Part shown: positions 1 to 5,553 of the stretch, one piece after another
Layout: the number at the start of each line of letters is the position of its first letter
Numbering within the stretch: position 1 is the first letter of the stretch
From: an uncultured Granulosicoccaceae bacterium
Lineage (GTDB): Bacteria; Pseudomonadota; Gammaproteobacteria; CALCKW01
DNA: 5,553 bases
Assembly: GCA_937941555.1 (NCBI GenBank)
Contig: CALDHJ010000107.1
Location: 1 to 5,553, forward strand
Direction of reading: 5' to 3'
Made by a program: the position numbers and the translations under genes
Notes under the pieces: generated by a model
Told to the model about the DNA's origin: nothing
What the model saw: only the letters and a program-made list of their open reading frames with translations
The model's database searches: none

Positions 1-596
1 ATGCAGCGTTGCTCGTGCCGCTGTTCCTGGAATCCTCGGGTGGCACCTGGGCTGCGGTCCTGCGCGCTCGCTCGGCATCGTCGCAGCCGGTCGAGGCGCT
101 TGCGGTCGCCGCCTTGCAAGACCGGTCTCAAACCCTGTCCATTGCGAACACCGTGGTGGCAGAGGAGGGTGGGCAACTGCTCGGCGGGCTCTGTGCGTTT
201 CAAGAGACTGCCGCCGCTCCGCCGGACGACGGCGACAGTCCCTTGCCCGTCGCGTTGAGTCGGGCTCTGCAACCGTTTCGCGAACTCGTCGATGCGCAGA
301 GTCTGTTCATCGCCGAGCTGGCGTGTCGGCCCTGCGCACGTGGCCGGGGAGTTGGCTGTCGCTTGCTCGAAACCGCGTTGGCAGACGCGGGCTCGCGTCA
401 GCTGCCGCGTGTCTCGCTGCGGGTGTTTTCCGAGAATATGGGCGCGGTGCGCCTGTATGAACGGTTGGGGTTCACGGTGACAGACAGCCGGGTGTTTGTG
501 CCGCACCCGGCCATTCCGGCGCAAGGGTCGGTTCTGCAAATGACCTGTGAACTCGAGAAAGTGCCTGAGCGCGTCCCGAGCGGTGGCGCCACCTGA
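1..596 (+). CDS. GNAT-family N-acetyltransferase, 5'-truncated by window edge
   Basis: Predicted acetyl-CoA-dependent N-acetyltransferase; the acceptor is unknown. The frame is open to the left edge (first full codon at 3), so the true start probably lies outside. A TTG at 9 would give 195 residues but would cut short the first strand and helix of the fold. Numbered from that TTG, the acetyl-CoA-binding motif A is an IAELAC strand (101-106) followed by RGRGVG (111-116), which fits the (R/Q)xxGx(G/A) consensus. Motif B follows as SENMGAVRLYERLGF (141-155), with the usual Asn, Ala, Tyr and Gly-Phe. Before these, NTVVAEEGGQLLGGLCAF (47-64) matches the central beta-strands of GNATs. A proline- and acid-rich stretch (about 66-80) looks like a flexible loop. 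The gene converges on the thioesterase gene with 66 bp between the two stop codons, so it is not in that operon. The family is clear; the substrate is not. Confidence 0.85.
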   Translation, partial: AALLVPLFLESSGGTWAAVLRARSASSQPVEALAVAALQDRSQTLSIANTVVAEEGGQLLGGLCAFQETAAAPPDDGDSPLPVALSRALQPFRELVDAQSLFIAELACRPCARGRGVGCRLLETALADAGSRQLPRVSLRVFSENMGAVRLYERLGFTVTDSRVFVPHPAIPAQGSVLQMTCELEKVPERVPSGGAT

Positions 597-662
597 GGCG
601 GTATCGCACGCAAACACGCACCTTTATCGATGTGCCGGAGTGTGTCTGGCCGGGGCGTCAGA
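597..662. other. Convergent intergenic spacer
   Basis: 66 bp between the stops of the acetyltransferase (+) and the thioesterase (-). A bidirectional terminator would be expected here. Only a 4-bp GCAC/GTGC pairing (618-621 and 632-635) is visible, with no T tract, so I cannot call one. Confidence 0.35.
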
Positions 663-1142
663 TCATGTGCCGTTGCGGGATGCGATCAAGGCGTCGACGG
701 CGTCGATCACCTCTGCCGGTGTCACCCGGCCCGATGTCTTGCGGATCACCAGTGCTTTGGAGGTCCCTTCCGCGACTTTCTCGTCGCCGCGAAACAGGCT
801 GTGAGTGGAGTAGAAGTATTTCTCGTCCCAATGTGTGACGTGCGATGACACGCGGACCCGGTCGAACAGATGCAGTGATTTGATGAAGGTCATGGACACA
901 CTGCTGACCACCGGAATCCATTTTTTCTGGTACATCACGCGGGCAAGTCCGGTGCGCACGAACATGTCCACCCGGCCGAGGTCACAGATGGTCATGAACC
1001 GGCCATTGTTCATGTGCAGATTGATGTCGAGATCATTCGGGAACACCATCGTGGTGATCTCGTTGCGGATGTCGTCCTGTTGAATCCGGGGGCGGCGCAG
1101 GGCGCGGAAGAACACCCACAGCAGGCGGAAATACAGATTCAC
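663..1142 (-). CDS. THEM6-like acyl-CoA thioesterase (hotdog fold, 4HBT superfamily)
   Basis: Likely hydrolyses an acyl-CoA or related thioester. The 159-residue protein matches single-hotdog thioesterases of the THEM6/4HBT-like type. The segment PNDLDINLHMNNGRFM (35-50) carries the Asp39, His43, Asn45 and Asn46 signature at the start of the hotdog helix. The strands that follow (VVSSVSMTFIKSL, 78-90; FDRVRVSSHVTHWDEKYFY, 93-111) fit the sheet. The N-terminal NLYFRLLWVFFRALRR (2-17) is a short hydrophobic, basic segment that could associate with the membrane. The start is a GTG at 1142. No better start lies between it and the in-frame TGA of the DUF2306 gene, so GTG is the best choice. A GAGAG that could act as ribosome binding site sits 12 nt upstream, which is rather far. 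It is the last gene of the presumed ligase/DUF2306/thioesterase operon. The substrate is unknown. Confidence 0.88.
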   Translation of the reverse strand: MNLYFRLLWVFFRALRRPRIQQDDIRNEITTMVFPNDLDINLHMNNGRFMTICDLGRVDMFVRTGLARVMYQKKWIPVVSSVSMTFIKSLHLFDRVRVSSHVTHWDEKYFYSTHSLFRGDEKVAEGTSKALVIRKTSGRVTPAEVIDAVDALIASRNGT

Positions 1143-1181
1143 GGGGTGGTCATACTCTCGGTCGAGGAAGGGGCATCGGGC

Positions 1182-2030
1182 TCAGGCCGGTTGTGCATTG
1201 GCCGTGTTGCCGCGCGCATACCGTTTGCGCATCCATTCTGCGATCAGAATGCCAAGCGGCGCTGAAAACCAGATGCAGGTGAGAATCGCGGCGGAATCCC
1301 AGTTGCGCAGCAGCGGCCCGAGCAGGAACAGCATGATGCGGAACAGCCAGAACGCGCCCCACATCGCACCGATGAAGCGAATCATCCAGATGCGGTGTTC
1401 GTCGTGATCGCCGCGCTTGATCGCCAGCACCCCCTTGACCGCACAGCCGTAGACACACAGCGACATGAACACGAAGCCGAAGGTTGACAGGCTGCCGCCG
1501 TAGGACGTGACCGGGCCGTGTTGTGAGGCGAGTACCAGAGCGCACAGCGTGCCGAGTGTCAGGCACGCGAAGGACACGCGGCCGAGCAGTTTGTGCAAGC
1601 TGGCGTTCGCGCCACCACCGGGCTTGGCGAGCTGGATGTGCATGAGCACGAAGACGATCGAATTGAAGGCTATGTGGCCGTATAGCAGGTTGGTGCGCGA
1701 GGCCGGACCGTTGGCAAAGCGGTCGTAGAAGGCGACGCCCCAGGAGGGGTGGTTCTGGTAGACGTCGCCCCAGACCGAGCAGTTGTTGCCCGGGCAGGTG
1801 GCGAGGGCGGGCGCGCCGTCGACACCGAGGTTGTCCAGCACGTCGTAGATGCCGACAAAAAAGGCGATCGCATTTGGCGCGCCGTTGACGAAATATCCGA
1901 CATTGAGCACCAGCATCAGGCTGACACCGAACAGCGCAACGCGCCAGAAATGGCCTTTCTTCAACGCGATGAACAGCAGGCCTGTCCACACTCCGAGCGC
2001 GGCGTAGATCATCATGATTCCGGCGGGCAT
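1182..2030 (-). CDS. DUF2306-family multi-pass membrane protein
   Basis: A 282-residue integral membrane protein of unknown function. Hydrophobic segments lie near residues 5-22, 30-60 (possibly one long or two short helices), 116-133, 152-170, 183-204, 217-239 and 247-265. The second half resembles DUF2306 (PF10067): HKLLGR (146-151), then a glycine-rich helix pair, then DHDEHRIWMIRFIGAMWG (208-225), where the family has a conserved His-Arg-x-Trp-Met-x-Arg pattern before the last helices. His118, His131, His146, His209 and His212 are possible cofactor or proton-handling residues, but that is speculation. A polar loop (about 65-115) between early helices contains Cys79 and Cys84. The C-terminus is short and basic. 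The ATG start is supported by AGGAGA seven bases upstream. The gene lies 36 bp after the ligase and 39 bp before the thioesterase on the same strand, so co-transcription is likely. The family has no settled biochemical role that I can name. Confidence 0.82.
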   Translation of the reverse strand: MPAGIMMIYAALGVWTGLLFIALKKGHFWRVALFGVSLMLVLNVGYFVNGAPNAIAFFVGIYDVLDNLGVDGAPALATCPGNNCSVWGDVYQNHPSWGVAFYDRFANGPASRTNLLYGHIAFNSIVFVLMHIQLAKPGGGANASLHKLLGRVSFACLTLGTLCALVLASQHGPVTSYGGSLSTFGFVFMSLCVYGCAVKGVLAIKRGDHDEHRIWMIRFIGAMWGAFWLFRIMLFLLGPLLRNWDSAAILTCIWFSAPLGILIAEWMRKRYARGNTANAQPA

Positions 2031-2037
2031 TGTCGAA

Positions 2038-2043
2038 TCTCCT
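2038..2043 (-). promoter_or_regulatory. Ribosome binding site of the DUF2306 gene
   Basis: AGGAGA on the minus strand, 7 nt before the ATG whose first base is 2030. It is the strongest Shine-Dalgarno match in the window. It decides the start over the two in-frame ATGs at residues 6 and 7. Confidence 0.75.
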
Positions 2044-2066
2044 GTTAAGCGGGATAGGTTGCGGGC

Positions 2067-3635
2067 TCAGCCTGTTGTGGTGTCGGCTTGCAATTGCGAG
2101 CGCAGCAGGCGGCGCAGAATCTTGCCCGAAGCCGACTTCGGTATGGCGTCGACGAAGTGCACCGCGTGGACCTGCTTGTAATGCGCAAGGGTGTCGCCGA
2201 AAAAGGCCTGAATCGCCTCGACTGTCGGCGCGGGATCACCCGCAACCACAAAGGCCACCGGCAGTTCGCCGGCCTCGTCGTCCGGCAGGCCGACCACCGC
2301 GGCGTCGGTGATGGCGTCGTGTGAGACCAGCGTTGCTTCGAGTTCGGCGGGGGCGACCTGGAAGCCCTTGTATTTGATCAGCTCCTTGAGCCGGTCGACG
2401 ATGAACATGTAGCCGTCCTCGTCGATGATGGCGATGTCACCTGTCTTGAGCCAGCCGTCTTCGGTGATGGTGTTGGCTGTGGCCTCGGGGTTGTTCAGAT
2501 AGCCCTTCATGACCTGCGGCCCGCGAATCCAGAGTTCGCCCTCGCTACCAGCGGACAGATCCGCACCCGTTTCGATGTCGACGATTCGGCACTCGGTGTT
2601 GGGCAATGGCAGGCCGGAGGCACCGGAGCGTGGCGCACGTGCGGGTGTCTGGTGTGAGACCGGGCTGAGTTCGGTCATGCCGAAGCCCTGCAGTGACACG
2701 CAGTCAAGTCGCGCGGCCACGGCATCCGAGAGCTCGGCGCCGAGCGGTGCCGCACCCGAGAATACCTGCTCTAGGGCGCTCAGGTCGTAGTCGTCGACCA
2801 GTGGGTGTTTGGCCAGTGCGAGGGCCACTGGCGGCACGATCCACATGCGTCGCGATTTGTGGTCCTGACAGATCTGCAGGAACAGCGGCAGGTCGAAACG
2901 CGGCAGCGTGACGATGCCGCCGCCGCCCGCGAGGTGCACGTTCATGATCACGTTCATGCCGTAGATGTGAAAAAACGGCAGAAACCCGGCGGCGACCTCG
3001 CCCGGGCGAAAGTCGGCGGCTGCGAGGACCTGGTCCACGTTAACCACCAGATTGCGGTGCGAGAGCATCACGCCCTTGGGCAGGCCAGTGGTGCCCGACG
3101 AGTAGGGCAGGACGACAATGTGTTCGTCGAGGTCGACTGCAACCTGCTGCTCGATTGGTTCGCCCAGCAGGCCCTCGAGCGCGGTGTCGTCAGTGTCGCC
3201 GCCAATGAAGACGACAGGCTGGTTGTGCGAGCCCGCGACGCCTTCAGCGGCCGTCTCGCCGAACATCGGCACGGTGATCAGCAGTTCCGCGCCCGAGTCG
3301 TTGAGTTGGTGACTGACCTCGGCGGCAGTGTAGGTGGGGTTGAGCGTGGTGATGGTGCCGCCGGCCCAGGCTACGGCGTGGAACACCACGCAGTATTCCG
3401 GCAGGTTGGGGGCCATCAACGCAACCGTGTGGCCCGCCCCGAAGCCCCGCGCCGTGAGGCCGCCCGCCAGGCGTTTGACCTGATCGGTGAATTCGGCGGC
3501 GGTGAGTGCTCGGCCGGTTGTGCCGTCGGTCAAGACCACCGCATCGGGTCGGGTGTCGAGGTCCTGAAATACCCGCTCGGTGATACTGAGGTCTGTCAGA
3601 GGAACGTCGGCGAGTGCCGGTGCTGGAGATGCCAT
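2067..3635 (-). CDS. 4-coumarate-CoA-ligase-like acyl/aryl-CoA synthetase (AMP-forming)
   Basis: Activates a carboxylic acid with ATP to an acyl-adenylate and transfers it to CoA. At 522 residues it has the full length of the ANL superfamily. Motifs appear in the expected order: P-loop YSSGTTGLPKGVM (178-190), FFHIYGM (221-227), GAAPLG (294-299), QGFGMTE (316-322), TGD (398-400), hinge DRLKELIKYKGFQVAPAELE (414-433), and PKSASGKILRR (499-509) with the catalytic lysine at 505. All the main catalytic motifs are present, so it should be active. The KGFQVAPAELE hinge and the QGFGMTE form are typical of 4-coumarate:CoA ligases and their bacterial relatives, but the motifs do not tell aryl from medium- or long-chain acyl substrates. 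The ATG at 3635 is the first Met, with only a weak purine run (GGGA) upstream. It is the first gene of a likely three-gene operon with the DUF2306 protein and a thioesterase. Confidence 0.93.
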   Translation of the reverse strand: MASPAPALADVPLTDLSITERVFQDLDTRPDAVVLTDGTTGRALTAAEFTDQVKRLAGGLTARGFGAGHTVALMAPNLPEYCVVFHAVAWAGGTITTLNPTYTAAEVSHQLNDSGAELLITVPMFGETAAEGVAGSHNQPVVFIGGDTDDTALEGLLGEPIEQQVAVDLDEHIVVLPYSSGTTGLPKGVMLSHRNLVVNVDQVLAAADFRPGEVAAGFLPFFHIYGMNVIMNVHLAGGGGIVTLPRFDLPLFLQICQDHKSRRMWIVPPVALALAKHPLVDDYDLSALEQVFSGAAPLGAELSDAVAARLDCVSLQGFGMTELSPVSHQTPARAPRSGASGLPLPNTECRIVDIETGADLSAGSEGELWIRGPQVMKGYLNNPEATANTITEDGWLKTGDIAIIDEDGYMFIVDRLKELIKYKGFQVAPAELEATLVSHDAITDAAVVGLPDDEAGELPVAFVVAGDPAPTVEAIQAFFGDTLAHYKQVHAVHFVDAIPKSASGKILRRLLRSQLQADTTTG

Positions 3636-3782
3636 GGCCTGAATCCCGCGTGGTCGACTGCCAACGCGCCCGGAGCCTGCCTGGCCCCGACACGCGCTGC
3701 GAACCCGACAGTACCATCAAGCTGCTGCGGGTGCGTACCACCGACCCGGCGGTCTCGCCGATGATCGCGCACCCGCGAGCCG
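3636..3782. other. Intergenic region upstream of the CoA ligase
   Basis: Non-coding stretch between the hairpin after the dehydrogenase and the ligase start. It should contain the promoter of the ligase operon if that operon has its own. I see no convincing -35/-10 pair: a TTGATG on the minus strand lacks a good -10 partner. No small ORF here looks real. Confidence 0.4.
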
Positions 3783-3815
3783 GGCAGCGCGAAACAACCG
3801 GTTTGTGGCGCTGCC
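3783..3815 (-). terminator. Hairpin after the dehydrogenase gene, possible terminator
   Basis: A perfect 8-bp inverted repeat, GGCAGCGC (3783-3790) and GCGCTGCC (3808-3815), with a 17-nt spacer. The spacer itself contains the palindrome AACCGGTT, so the stem could extend with a bulge. It begins 2 nt beyond the TGA of the dehydrogenase, the usual place for a 3' hairpin. There is no U-rich tract after the stem in either direction, so it does not meet the classical intrinsic terminator pattern. It may act as an mRNA 3' stabiliser or a weak terminator. Confidence 0.45.
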
Positions 3816-3817
3816 GA

Positions 3818-4525
3818 TCAGGAACTCAGCAGGATGCCGCCATCGACGTCGAGTGTGGTGCCGGTGACGAAGTCGTTCTCGATCAGGAAGAGAATGCCCT
3901 TGGCGCATTCGTCCGGGGTGCCGGCGCGCGGGATCAGGTTGTTGCCGGTCAGTCGGGTATAGAGCTCGGTGCGGGCATCGCCTTGCAGCGGCACCATCGG
4001 GGTGTCGATCAGCCCGGGTGACATGACGTTGATACGCCTGGGTGAGATCTCCTTGGCGACTGCTCGTGATAGCGCCTCGACGGCACCGCCGACAGACGAC
4101 AAGGCCACCTGGCCCGGGCCGCAGCGGCGTGCGGGCGAGCCTGAAACCAAGACGATGCAACCGGTCTCCGACAAGTGTGCAAGCCCGTGTCGCACCACGT
4201 TGGCGTAGCCCCAGAGTTTGTCGAATGAGCCGCGGTAGCCGGCCATGTCCATCTCGGCAAACGGACCGATCGCCCGCTCGCCGCCAGTGGCTGCGCTCAC
4301 CAGGATGTCGAACGGCCCGTGTTCGGCGAAGAGCGCCTGCACGGCGGCTTCATCGCGCACGTCGCACGCCGCGAACGCCACGCCCTCGGGCAGTTCGGTG
4401 GCCTTGGACGCGTCGCGTCCCATTGCAACAACTGTCGCGCCGCGGGCGCTGAGCTGTTGCGTGGTTGCGAGACCGATGCCGGAGGTGCCGCCGAAGACGA
4501 GCGCTTTCTTGCCGTGGATATCCAT
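3818..4525 (-). CDS. Atypical short-chain dehydrogenase/reductase (SDR) lacking YxxxK
   Basis: A 235-residue Rossmann-fold protein of the SDR superfamily. The nucleotide-binding motif GGTSGIG (12-18), the acidic CDVRD (54-58) and the C-terminal SPGLIDTP (169-176) and VTGTTLDVDGG (220-230) are all typical. Arg37, after the second strand, would fit NADP(H). The active site is unusual. A serine is present (Ser128 or Ser130), but the expected YxxxK reads LSSVG (142-146), so both the catalytic Tyr and Lys are absent. The NNAG motif is replaced by SAAT (77-80), and a lysine (103) occupies the helix-4 position. I recall a recurrent bacterial SDR subgroup with similar replacements, so this is probably inherited rather than decay; the rest of the protein is intact. 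The ATG at 4525 is supported by GGAG 8 nt upstream. The gene may act near the ligase operon, but the reaction is unknown. Confidence 0.87.
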   Translation of the reverse strand: MDIHGKKALVFGGTSGIGLATTQQLSARGATVVAMGRDASKATELPEGVAFAACDVRDEAAVQALFAEHGPFDILVSAATGGERAIGPFAEMDMAGYRGSFDKLWGYANVVRHGLAHLSETGCIVLVSGSPARRCGPGQVALSSVGGAVEALSRAVAKEISPRRINVMSPGLIDTPMVPLQGDARTELYTRLTGNNLIPRAGTPDECAKGILFLIENDFVTGTTLDVDGGILLSS

Positions 4526-4533
4526 GTGGAGTG

Positions 4534-4539
4534 CTCCAA
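4534..4539 (-). promoter_or_regulatory. Ribosome binding site of the SDR gene
   Basis: TTGGAG on the minus strand, 8 nt before the ATG at 4525, supports that start. The site lies inside a short self-complementary stretch (TGGAG and CTCCA, 4527-4538), which could weakly pair in the mRNA. Confidence 0.6.
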
Positions 4540-4561
4540 TGTGGGGTCGTTGAGTCGCCCC

Positions 4562-4590
4562 AGTGTAACCGCCCGAGCTCGCCGTGAAAG
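4562..4590 (-). promoter_or_regulatory. Weak candidate promoter for the SDR gene
   Basis: On the minus strand, CTTTCA (4590-4585) and TACACT (4567-4562) are separated by 17 nt. They match the sigma-70 -35 and -10 boxes at only three and four of six positions. The placement, with the -10 about 37 nt before the start codon, is sensible. The match is poor enough to be chance. Confidence 0.22.
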
Positions 4591-4622
4591 CCCGACGCCC
4601 TTGTCCCGATATCGGTGTCGGG
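4591..4622. other. Imperfect inverted repeat between ureG and the SDR gene
   Basis: CCCGACGCC (4591-4599) can pair with GGTGTCGGG (4614-4622) across a 14-nt loop. The 9-bp stem has one G-U pair if read from the + strand and one A-C mismatch if read from the minus strand. A perfect 10-bp palindrome, CCGATATCGG (4606-4615), overlaps it. It lies about 75 nt past the ureG stop, and a short CTTT run follows on the minus strand. It could be the terminator of the urease cluster or a protein-binding site; neither is established. Confidence 0.3.
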
Positions 4623-4696
4623 TTGCACCGGCCTCGGCCGACGCTGTGCGCCAGATCCCGCGGTCTTCAGGTTGAGCGCTTGCGTGCCTTGCGACG

Positions 4697-5317
4697 TCAG
4701 GCGGTGCTCAGCAAGCCGGCGTGGGTGATGAAGTTCTCGATGGTCTCGAGGCCGTCGCCCGTTTTCATGTTGGCAAAGGTCCAGGGCTTGTCCCCGCGCA
4801 TTCTATCCGTGTCGGCTTTCATCACCTCGAGTGAGGCGCCGACGTGTGGCGCGAGGTCGGTCTTGTTGATGACCAGCAAATCGCTCTTGGTGATGCCCGG
4901 GCCGCCCTTGCGCGGAATCTTCTCGCCCTCGGCGACATCGATGACATAGACCGTGAGATCGGCAAGCTCCGGGCTGAAGGTAGCCGAGAGATTGTCACCG
5001 CCACTTTCGACAAAGACGACGTCGAGCGCGGGGAATCGGGCTTGCAAATCGTCAATGGCGGCGAGGTTCATCGAGGCGTCCTCGCGAATCGCGGTGTGCG
5101 GGCAACCACCGGTCTCGACGCCGACAATGCGCTCGGCGGGCAGGGCGCCAGCCTCGGTCAGGATGCGCTGGTCTTCGCGGGTGTAGATGTCGTTGGTCAC
5201 GACCGCGATGTCATGTTTGTCTCGCATCGATTTGCAGAGTGCTTCGAGCAGGGCGGTCTTGCCGGAGCCCACGGGCCCGCCAACACCGACGCGAAGGGGA
5301 GAGCCATTTGTCGTCAT
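4697..5317 (-). CDS. ureG: Urease accessory GTPase UreG
   Basis: SIMIBI-class GTPase that supplies energy and nickel for assembly of the urease active site, acting in the cytosol with UreF, UreH/UreD and UreE. The 206-residue protein has the usual length. It shows the P-loop GGPVGSGKT (13-21), the metal-binding [11 protein letters not shown] with Cys72-Pro-His74 (70-80), VESGGDNL (103-110), the [16 protein letters not shown] segment (126-141) and the guanine-recognition NKTD (151-154). All residues expected for GTP and nickel binding are present. There is no histidine-rich N-terminal extension like that of some UreG proteins. The ATG at 5317 starts 11 nt after the ureF stop; the ribosome binding site there is weak (GAGA overlapping the ureF stop), so translation may be coupled. 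No urease gene follows it, so it is the last gene of the cluster on this side. Confidence 0.97.
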   Translation of the reverse strand: MTTNGSPLRVGVGGPVGSGKTALLEALCKSMRDKHDIAVVTNDIYTREDQRILTEAGALPAERIVGVETGGCPHTAIREDASMNLAAIDDLQARFPALDVVFVESGGDNLSATFSPELADLTVYVIDVAEGEKIPRKGGPGITKSDLLVINKTDLAPHVGASLEVMKADTDRMRGDKPWTFANMKTGDGLETIENFITHAGLLSTA

Positions 5318-5328
5318 GTCGTTCTGTC

Positions 5329-5553
5329 TCAGGAGCGGTAGAGTCGGGTGTACTGGGTTTCGTGTGCGGCGCTCGCAAAGCTGGCGCCGGGCAGCGAGAA
5401 GCCGATGTCGTCGTCTTCAAGGTGGTTGCTGCGCGCGATCGCCTCGTGCAACGCGGGCCACAATTGCATCATGGTGCGTTGACCGTCCGATTGCCCGAGT
5501 GGAATGTGCTTGACCCCGACGAGCACCGTGTTCTCGAGCCAGCCCCAGGCGTG
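5329..5553 (-). CDS. ureF: Urease accessory protein UreF, C-terminal part (cut by window edge)
   Basis: The last 74-75 residues of UreF, which with UreH/UreD and UreG forms the complex that activates urease and is thought to gate GTP hydrolysis by UreG. The visible frame reads [20 protein letters not shown], then a helical segment, and ends [11 protein letters not shown]. The PLGQSxGQR motif, the DDDIG turn and the HExQYxRL(F/Y)RS C-terminus are hallmark UreF features; the C-terminal tail is the part known to contact UreG and UreH in solved complexes. The reading frame continues past 5553, so the start is not in the window. Val or Met codons inside the visible part are not starts. The gene order ureF-ureG, 11 bp apart, is the common proteobacterial arrangement. 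Confidence 0.95.
   Translation of the reverse strand, partial: HAWGWLENTVLVGVKHIPLGQSDGQRTMMQLWPALHEAIARSNHLEDDDIGFSLPGASFASAAHETQYTRLYRS

Noticed and set aside
1..258. ATG at base 1 opening an 85-codon + strand frame
   Set aside because: It overlaps the acetyltransferase in another frame and encodes an Arg- and Cys-rich composition typical of a shadow ORF.
618..635. Possible bidirectional terminator between the convergent genes
   Set aside because: The only pairing is 4 bp (GCAC/GTGC) and no T tract follows; too weak to call.
1150..1989. 279-codon minus-strand frame overlapping the DUF2306 gene in another frame
   Set aside because: The product is very rich in Arg, Pro and His with no domain, as expected for an out-of-frame shadow. 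The DUF2306 frame has hydrophobic helices and a good ribosome binding site.
2805..3764. Long open frame of 319 codons on the + strand, antisense to the CoA ligase
   Set aside because: It lies almost wholly opposite a gene with full ANL motifs. Its predicted protein has no recognisable domain, and long antisense frames are common in GC-rich coding DNA.
3717..4160. 147-codon minus-strand frame spanning the SDR 3' end and spacer
   Set aside because: Arg-rich shadow of the SDR frame without any motif; it also runs through the inverted repeat.
4527..4538. TGGAG/CTCCA inverted repeat covering the SDR ribosome binding site as a regulatory hairpin
   Set aside because: At most four base pairs with a 4-nt loop can form, too weak to argue for control of translation.
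4584..4949. 121-codon + strand frame covering the ureG/SDR spacer and the ureG 3' end
   Set aside because: Mostly antisense to ureG, no recognisable domain and no ribosome binding site that I can see.

Overview
The window is GC-rich, gene-dense bacterial chromosomal DNA. The urease accessory proteins (UreF, UreG), a 4-coumarate-CoA-ligase-type enzyme and a THEM6-like thioesterase all look proteobacterial. A gammaproteobacterium is my best guess, but the sequence alone does not fix the lineage. I see no insertion sequence, phage gene, CRISPR array, tRNA or rRNA.

Layout from left to right. (1) A GNAT-family acetyltransferase on the + strand, cut off by the left edge, ends at 596. It converges on (2), a block of three minus-strand genes. 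Read in transcription order these are an AMP-forming acyl/aryl-CoA ligase (3635 to 2067), a multi-pass DUF2306 membrane protein (2030 to 1182) and a hotdog-fold thioesterase (1142 to 663). The gaps are only 36 and 39 bp, so the three are probably one operon. (3) Upstream of them, also on the minus strand, is an atypical short-chain dehydrogenase (4525 to 3818). Gaps of 171 and 182 bp flank it, and a perfect 8-bp inverted repeat lies 2 nt past its stop codon, so it may be its own transcription unit. (4) At the right edge is the end of a urease accessory cluster: the C-terminal part of ureF (cut by the window edge) and a complete ureG, 11 bp apart.

How the genes may work together. UreF and UreG belong to nickel insertion into urease, whose structural genes should lie beyond the right edge. 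The ligase and thioesterase catalyse opposite reactions, making and hydrolysing acyl-CoA, on what looks like one transcript with a membrane protein of unknown function between them. This suggests handling of a particular carboxylic acid or acyl chain, but the substrate cannot be read from the sequence. The dehydrogenase could belong to the same pathway, but its active site lacks the usual Tyr and Lys.

I found no convincing wholly new system. The points most worth a second look are the dehydrogenase without YxxxK, the ligase/DUF2306/thioesterase grouping, and the DUF2306-to-thioesterase junction, where the two genes share one reading frame and are separated by a single TGA.
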